NCBI GenBank assembly: GCA_964396535.1 | Contig: CAYNFT010000083.1 | Coordinates: 1-8,968, forward strand | Direction: 5' to 3' | Origin: CAYNFT01 sp964396535 | GTDB lineage: Bacteria > Chloroflexota > Dehalococcoidia > Dehalococcoidales > UBA2162 | DNA length: 8,968 bases | In this document: piece by piece, positions 5,264 through 8,968 of the stretch | Numbering within the stretch: the first letter of the stretch is position 1 | Layout: every line of letters starts with the position of its first letter | Translations under genes and position numbers: made by a program | The notes under the pieces: generated by a model | Databases searched by the model: none | What the model saw: the letters and a program-made list of their open reading frames with translations, nothing else | Told to the model about the DNA's origin: nothing

Positions 5264-5625
5264 CTCTCACGTATCGCCTTCTGGACTATCTCCTCTATAG
5301 TTTCCTCGGTTGTCTTAATTTGCTCATACTTCAGTTTTGCTAGCTCTTCGTTGTAGAAACGTTTGTATAATTGTGTTCCTTGTCTCCATCCACATAGCCA
5401 AACCATAGCCAGTCCGAAAACAGCGATTGGTGCTACTATCTCGAGCCCAATCTCCTGAAACGATAAGATTATGATAATAATTACAATAGCAAATAAGAAC
5501 ATGGCAATTTCAAGGTTCCACCTTGCAGCGCTGGCTCTGTCTTTTGCCCTCTGCATAGCCGTTTGTTCTATTTCTTGCTCTTCTTGTCCTTGGCTAATCT
5601 CTTCATTAACCTCAGAGTTTTTCAT
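5254..5625 (-). CDS. Small membrane protein, two hydrophobic segments and a charged tail
   Basis: This 123-residue protein has a Glu/Gln-rich N-terminus (1-38), two hydrophobic segments (about 40-56, with a run of isoleucines, and 61-80), and a 43-residue charged tail. The tail runs from RQGTQLYKRFYNEEL through a likely amphipathic helix ending AIRERWR. The start ATG at 5623-5625 is preceded by a modest AGGAAA. It is the first gene of the three-gene membrane set and lies behind the promoter at 5790-5818 and the hairpin leader at 5669-5736. I do not recognise the family; a scaffold or sensor role is possible but nothing in the sequence proves it. Confidence 0.75.
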   Translation of the reverse strand: MKNSEVNEEISQGQEEQEIEQTAMQRAKDRASAARWNLEIAMFLFAIVIIIIILSFQEIGLEIVAPIAVFGLAMVWLCGWRQGTQLYKRFYNEELAKLKYEQIKTTEETIEEIVQKAIRERWR

Positions 5626-5668
5626 CGATTTTCCTGTTTTAGCAGTGTCACGAATCTGTAGTGCAAAT

Positions 5669-5721
5669 AAACAAGGGCACCAGCTACTGCATGCTAATTT
5701 GCGGTTTTAGTGCCCTTGTTT
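5669..5721 (-). terminator. Strong hairpin in the leader of the membrane-protein operon (element copy 3)
   Basis: AAACAAGGGCAC (5669-5680) pairs perfectly with GTGCCCTTGTTT (5710-5721), and an inner 5-bp stem (5686-5690 with 5701-5705) closes a 10-nt loop. On the minus strand the U-rich TTGTTTATTT ends the stem, so it can act as an intrinsic terminator 43 nt before the membrane-protein start. The shared GCTGGTGCCCTT arm links it to the hairpins at 49-96 and 2276-2323. On the plus strand a T run (5726-5730) follows too, so it could be bidirectional. Confidence 0.65.
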
Positions 5722-5736
5722 CATCTTTTTACCTCC
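5707..5736 (-). CDS. Five-codon leader peptide frame with a strong Shine-Dalgarno
   Basis: On the minus strand GGAGG (5732-5736) stands 7 nt before ATG (5722-5724), which opens MKQGH and then TAA (5707-5709). The codons after the ATG form one whole arm of the hairpin at 5669-5721, so a ribosome on this frame would prevent the hairpin from forming. A ribosome-binding site this good in front of a five-codon frame is hard to explain except as a leader peptide or the start of a broken gene. Confidence 0.45.
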   Translation of the reverse strand, partial: GGKKMKQGH

Positions 5737-5789
5737 TAAGAAATCTAGAAGGCGGAGATGGTTAAGGTTATTTTACATATTGTTACTTG

Positions 5790-5818
5790 AGTTTAATTCC
5801 TCCCTTAGACTTTGTCAA
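5790..5818 (-). promoter_or_regulatory. Promoter for the small membrane-protein operon
   Basis: On the minus strand an exact TTGACA (5813-5818) is followed by a 17-nt spacer and TAAACT (5790-5795, 4 of 6 consensus). The start would be near 5783, about 59 nt before the five-codon frame and 158 nt before the first membrane protein. It has the same arrangement as the promoter at 2386-2414. Confidence 0.5.
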
Positions 5819-5859
5819 TACCCTGAATTGAGATTAACCCCTGCCTGAGTGGAATGTAG

Positions 5860-6531
5860 TTACGGCTTTGATGCAGCGGAGCGCCCTAACCTGTCTATCA
5901 GCCAGCCGGTGAGCAGGTCATGTAGCTCTTGGTGACATTCTCTGAGGAAGTGACCGCAGCCCTTGTATATCACCAGCTCCTTGGGCTCCCTGGCCAGCTC
6001 GTAGATGTCCCGCGAGCAGCGGGCAGGGAGATTCCGGTCTCGCTCCCCGTGAACCAGCAGGAGTGGCCTTGGTGACAACTCGTTCACCCGGTGTGCCCCG
6101 AAGGTCTGGCTGGAAAGCCCCACCACCGTATTTACCAGGGGGCTCATCGTTCCGGCCATTATGACCACCGCCCCGCCAAAGGAATGCCCAACAAGAGCAA
6201 CATTATTCACCCCTCTCTGCTGGAGGAAACGGATTCCCACCTGCACATCAAGGACGCACTGGTTGAAATCTCCGGGAAAGCGATAGTTGAGCCGAAGCGA
6301 GCTGATACCCTCGTTGGGGAGCTCCTGACTAAGGGCCTCAAAAATGCCGAAGGAGGGGCCATCAAGCCCACCCAGGGCACCGCAGACCCAGACCACCCCA
6401 CTGTCCCCCTCGGCGGGGTGGAATATACCCTCGATTTCACCACTCGAAGTGCCGAGTATGACACGGCTCCGGTCGCTGCCCAGGGGTAGAGTCTGCACCC
6501 CAATAAGTTCAAGTTTCGCTCTGTTATACAC
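5860..6531 (-). CDS. Small alpha/beta hydrolase (dienelactone-hydrolase-like)
   Basis: This 223-residue protein has no signal peptide and is probably cytoplasmic. The catalytic triad is visible: Ser117 in the elbow GHSFGG (115-120), Asp165 in HGERDRNLP (161-169), and His194 in GCGHFL (191-196). An oxyanion-side strand, VVWVCGALGG (46-55), precedes it, and LRLNYRFPG (79-87) is typical of short esterase-like members. The substrate is unknown; a carboxylesterase or thioesterase activity is plausible. The start is GTG at 6529-6531 with a poor ribosome-binding site (AAGG nearly touching it), so a later start, such as the GTG at codon 12, cannot be excluded. It stands alone on the minus strand, divergent from the SbcC gene. 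Confidence 0.88.
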   Translation of the reverse strand: MYNRAKLELIGVQTLPLGSDRSRVILGTSSGEIEGIFHPAEGDSGVVWVCGALGGLDGPSFGIFEALSQELPNEGISSLRLNYRFPGDFNQCVLDVQVGIRFLQQRGVNNVALVGHSFGGAVVIMAGTMSPLVNTVVGLSSQTFGAHRVNELSPRPLLLVHGERDRNLPARCSRDIYELAREPKELVIYKGCGHFLRECHQELHDLLTGWLIDRLGRSAASKP

Positions 6532-6534
6532 CCT

Positions 6535-6551
6535 TATCCGCCTATCGGATA
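6535..6551. promoter_or_regulatory. Inverted repeat just upstream of the hydrolase start
   Basis: TATCCG and CGGATA, separated by 5 nt, lie 4 to 20 nt upstream of the hydrolase GTG. It may be an operator, or an mRNA hairpin that limits initiation. No clear promoter for the hydrolase is visible. Confidence 0.3.
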
Positions 6552-6649
6552 GTGTTATTCCCGAAGTTTAAAGGTTAGTTTCTATTGCTGCTGCATTACC
6601 ACGCAATGTTAGCAGAAAACACTCCCTTTAGATTAGCTCTAACAAAGTA

Positions 6650-6665
6650 AATAAATCAATTTATT
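6650..6665. promoter_or_regulatory. AT-rich inverted repeat in the divergent intergenic region
   Basis: AATAAAT and ATTTATT are separated by 2 nt, about 40 bp upstream of the -10 box of the SbcC gene. It is a possible operator, but AT-rich palindromes are common by chance. Confidence 0.2.
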
Positions 6666-6702
6666 AGGAACCTGTTTGGATGGATAAAAAATCCCCCGAC
6701 TG

Positions 6703-6711
6703 TGTTAAAAT
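6703..6711 (+). promoter_or_regulatory. Extended -10 promoter for the SbcC gene
   Basis: TGT followed by TAAAAT (5 of 6 consensus) forms an extended -10 element at 6703-6711. No -35 box at normal spacing is seen. Transcription would start near 6718 and give a leader of about 29 nt. Confidence 0.4.
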
Positions 6712-6723
6712 ACTAATTAAAGC

Positions 6724-6740
6724 AGCTCTAAAGAGGAGCT
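6724..6740 (+). promoter_or_regulatory. Hairpin covering the SbcC ribosome-binding site
   Basis: AGCTCT (6724-6729) can pair with GGAGCT (6735-6740, with one G-U pair) across 5 nt. The second arm contains most of the Shine-Dalgarno AGAGGAG (6732-6738), which lies 8 nt before the ATG. The structure could reduce translation, although the stem is only 6 bp. Confidence 0.35.
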
Positions 6741-6746
6741 TCATCA

Positions 6747-8968
6747 ATGATTCCCATCAGGTTAGCCCTACGCAATTTCATGCCCTACCGGGAAAATGTA
6801 CCACCGCTTGATTTCACCGGCATTCATACTGCCAGCATCTGGGGTGAAAACGGCAACGGCAAGTCAGCTCTGATTGATGCCATTACCTGGGCATTGTGGG
6901 GGAAAACCAGAGCCAAGAGCGATGATGACCTGATTCACCTGGGACAGAGTGAAACGGAGGTGGAGTTTGACTTCGCCGTAGAAAAACAGACCTATCGCAT
7001 TATACGCAAGCGCGCCAGACCCAAACGGCGGCGAGCATCGGGAAGGACTATTTTAGAATTTCAGATAGCCTCTGGGGACGGTTTCAGGTCAATAACAGGT
7101 AATAGCGTAACACAGACAGAGCAGGAAATTATCAAGGTGTTACATATGGACTACCCCACCTTCATTAACAGTGCCTTCCTGCGCCAGGGTCACGCCGATG
7201 AATTCACCCAGCAACCTCCGGTCAAGCGGAAAGAAGTGCTGGCCAGTATCCTGGGGCTTTCCCGCTACGACGAACTTGAGGAGCAGGCCAAAGAACTGGC
7301 CAGACAGCAGGAAATGGAGAAGGTGTCAGCCGAGAGTGCTATCAGAGATATTAGAGAAGAATTGGCTCAAAAGCCTATCTATGAAGCTGAACTTAAACGA
7401 GCGCAGTCTGAACTCTCGCAAATAGAAGCAGTATTGAAAGAAAGAGAAACCAGACTAAATGAACTGCGGCAGAAAAAAGAACTGCTGGAAAGTAAGCAGT
7501 CGCAATTAACCCAGCTAGAGAAGCACATGGCAGAGAGTGTCAGAACACTGGAGCTTCTGGATAACCAGGTTAAACAACTTCATTCTCGAATCAAAGAGTA
7601 CGAGGAGTTAATAGCTCAGCGTTCTACTATAGAAGATGGTTATGCTCAGTATATCGAAACCAAAAAGCTAAATGATGAGCTCGACCAAAAACTTAGACTG
7701 GCCACGGCGCTAAATGAGCGCAAACACCGGCTGGAGATGGCTATTGTTCAGTCCAGTCAAGCGCTGCTACAAGAACATGCTCTGGTTGAAAACAAGATTG
7801 GCGAACTGGAGAGTAGCTTCCAAAAACTACCCCAGCTTAAAAACGAACTGCAGAAGGTCGATGCTGAATTAAGCCGGTTGGCTCAGGAAGAAGAAATACT
7901 CAATCAGAAAAGACAGACCAGCCAGAAACTGCGTACTAATGCCTACAGTCTGGAATCCGATAGAGCACGGCTGGAACAGGAGATAGCAGAGATAGGAGAA
8001 AAGCTCAGCCTCCTGTCAGCCCAAACCGGGGCTAAATGTCCTCTATGTGAAAGGGAGCTGGGCGAAGACCATCGCAGACTTATTGAGGAAAAGTATATAA
8101 CGGAAAAACAACAGAAAACCAATTCCCTAAAAACAAAACAAGGTGAGCTAGCAGAAAAAGAAACGGAGCTCAAGTCAACAGAAAACGAAATATCCCAACT
8201 GGAAGTAAGCTTAAATCGGAGCAAAACTTCAGCACAGAATAGAGCTAGCCTCCTCAACCGGGAGATTGATGAAGTTGAAAAAGCCGGTAACCAGCTAGAT
8301 GTAGAAAGAAGCAAACTTTCTCAAATCGAGGAGCGATTAGCCAGGAAAGACTTTGCTGCCAGTGACCAGGAGGCGCTACGCCAGCTTGAAGGTGAATTAG
8401 CCAAGCTTACCTACGATTCGCAACAGCACGAGCAGGTACGACATCGCCTGGCCGGTCTTGAACAATATGAAACCCCCAAGCGGAAGTTAGAAGACGCCGA
8501 TAGGTTCATTAACCAGGAGAAAGAGTCTGCTTCCAGGGCTGAGCAGGCTGCTCAGGAACTGCGCCACAATCTGGAGGCTGACAGGCAAAAAAGAGAGGAG
8601 TTAACTACCGAACTCAGCGCACTTCCCCGGCTAGCCGGTGACGTATTCCAAGCTGAAGCAGAACACCAGAGGCTGAGCACCCGGCAAAAACAAGCCCAGG
8701 AAACGGTGGGCGGTGTAAAAGGAAAGCTACAGCGCTGTGCTGAACTGGAGATAAGGGCAAAGGAAAAGGAAAAGCTGCTCGCCCAGGCCTCAAAGGAAGA
8801 AACAATCTACCGGGAACTAGCCCAGGCTTTCGGGAAAAAGGGAATACAGGCCTGGCTCATTGAAATGGCGCTTCCAGAAATCGAAGTTGAAGCCAATAAA
8901 TTACTGGGACGCATGACAGATAATAGAATGCATGTCAAAATTGAAACGCAGCGCGAAACGAAGAAGGG
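6747..8968 (+). CDS. sbcC: Rad50/SbcC-type SMC ATPase, 3' end cut by the window
   Basis: There are 740 complete codons with no stop. The protein is the ATPase of the Mre11-Rad50 (SbcD-SbcC) complex, which processes DNA ends and hairpins. Residues 1-175 hold the N-terminal ATPase half: RLALRNFMPY near the start, Walker A GENGNGKS at 33-40, and a Q-loop FLRQG with Gln147. A long coiled coil (about 180-425) leads to the zinc hook CPLC at 431-434, and the returning coil runs from about 440 to 680. The C-terminal ATPase half begins near 690 with AFGKKGIQAWLIE (694-706); the signature motif and Walker B should follow past the edge. A hook at residue 431 suggests a total of roughly 850-900 residues. 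The ATG is supported by AGAGGAG 8 nt upstream. No sbcD/mre11 precedes it, so the nuclease may lie downstream. Confidence 0.94.
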   Translation, partial: MIPIRLALRNFMPYRENVPPLDFTGIHTASIWGENGNGKSALIDAITWALWGKTRAKSDDDLIHLGQSETEVEFDFAVEKQTYRIIRKRARPKRRRASGRTILEFQIASGDGFRSITGNSVTQTEQEIIKVLHMDYPTFINSAFLRQGHADEFTQQPPVKRKEVLASILGLSRYDELEEQAKELARQQEMEKVSAESAIRDIREELAQKPIYEAELKRAQSELSQIEAVLKERETRLNELRQKKELLESKQSQLTQLEKHMAESVRTLELLDNQVKQLHSRIKEYEELIAQRSTIEDGYAQYIETKKLNDELDQKLRLATALNERKHRLEMAIVQSSQALLQEHALVENKIGELESSFQKLPQLKNELQKVDAELSRLAQEEEILNQKRQTSQKLRTNAYSLESDRARLEQEIAEIGEKLSLLSAQTGAKCPLCERELGEDHRRLIEEKYITEKQQKTNSLKTKQGELAEKETELKSTENEISQLEVSLNRSKTSAQNRASLLNREIDEVEKAGNQLDVERSKLSQIEERLARKDFAASDQEALRQLEGELAKLTYDSQQHEQVRHRLAGLEQYETPKRKLEDADRFINQEKESASRAEQAAQELRHNLEADRQKREELTTELSALPRLAGDVFQAEAEHQRLSTRQKQAQETVGGVKGKLQRCAELEIRAKEKEKLLAQASKEETIYRELAQAFGKKGIQAWLIEMALPEIEVEANKLLGRMTDNRMHVKIETQRETKK

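Noticed and set aside
6091..6489. Plus-strand open frame of 132 codons
   Set aside because: It is fully antisense to the hydrolase, whose catalytic triad is intact.
7943..8314. Minus-strand, Ser-rich open frame of 123 codons
   Set aside because: It is antisense to the coiled coil of SbcC; Ser and Leu richness is expected from reading Glu/Lys/Gln codons backwards.
1..8968. CRISPR array, insertion sequence, phage or defence genes
   Set aside because: No regularly spaced repeats, transposase, integrase or nuclease-effector motifs were seen. The only long repeat is the two-copy element.

Overview
The window looks like chromosome from an uncultured bacterium, most likely Chloroflexota of the Dehalococcoidia type. 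This rests on the style of the genes: a family 5 solute-binding lipoprotein with a long Glu-rich linker behind the lipid cysteine, several small membrane proteins of unknown function, YifB, and a zinc-hook Rad50/SbcC. No phylogenetic marker is present, so the placement is an inference. I see no phage, transposase or CRISPR genes.

Layout. From the left edge to about 6.53 kb every protein gene is on the minus strand; from 6.75 kb onward the strand switches. In minus-strand transcription order (right to left) the genes are: a small alpha/beta hydrolase (5860-6531); a probable operon of three small membrane proteins (5254-5625, 4685-5179, 4387-4638), the middle one with a bacterial PH-like domain; an intergenic stretch (4064-4386) with a tRNA-3'-end-like, multi-stem structure; yifB/comM (2543-4063); a 607-bp regulatory gap; a peptide-type ABC transporter substrate-binding lipoprotein (160-1935); and the start of a further small reading frame that runs off the left edge. 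On the plus strand a Rad50/SbcC ATPase begins at 6747 and is cut by the right edge after 740 codons.

The most unusual feature is a recurring, same-orientation element in the gaps between minus-strand genes: ribosome-binding site, ATG, a very short reading frame, and a GGGC...GCCC hairpin followed by a U tract. Two copies (1-119 and 2228-2346) match at 105 of 119 positions without a gap, with 13 of the 14 differences inside the hairpin. A third (5669-5736) has a perfect 12-bp stem and a five-codon reading frame. A fourth (5207-5263) is weaker. Copies 2 and 3 each lie behind a TTGACA-type promoter and ahead of a gene. The arrangement fits a family of leader-peptide or terminator-type attenuators, or alternatively a family of tiny, partly decayed genes. 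I do not recognise the element.

Functionally the clear genes are independent: substrate uptake (lipoprotein), DNA processing (YifB/ComM and Rad50/SbcC) and envelope-located unknowns. The shared leader element is the only visible link between the solute-binding gene and the small membrane-protein operon, and would suggest co-regulation if it proves real.
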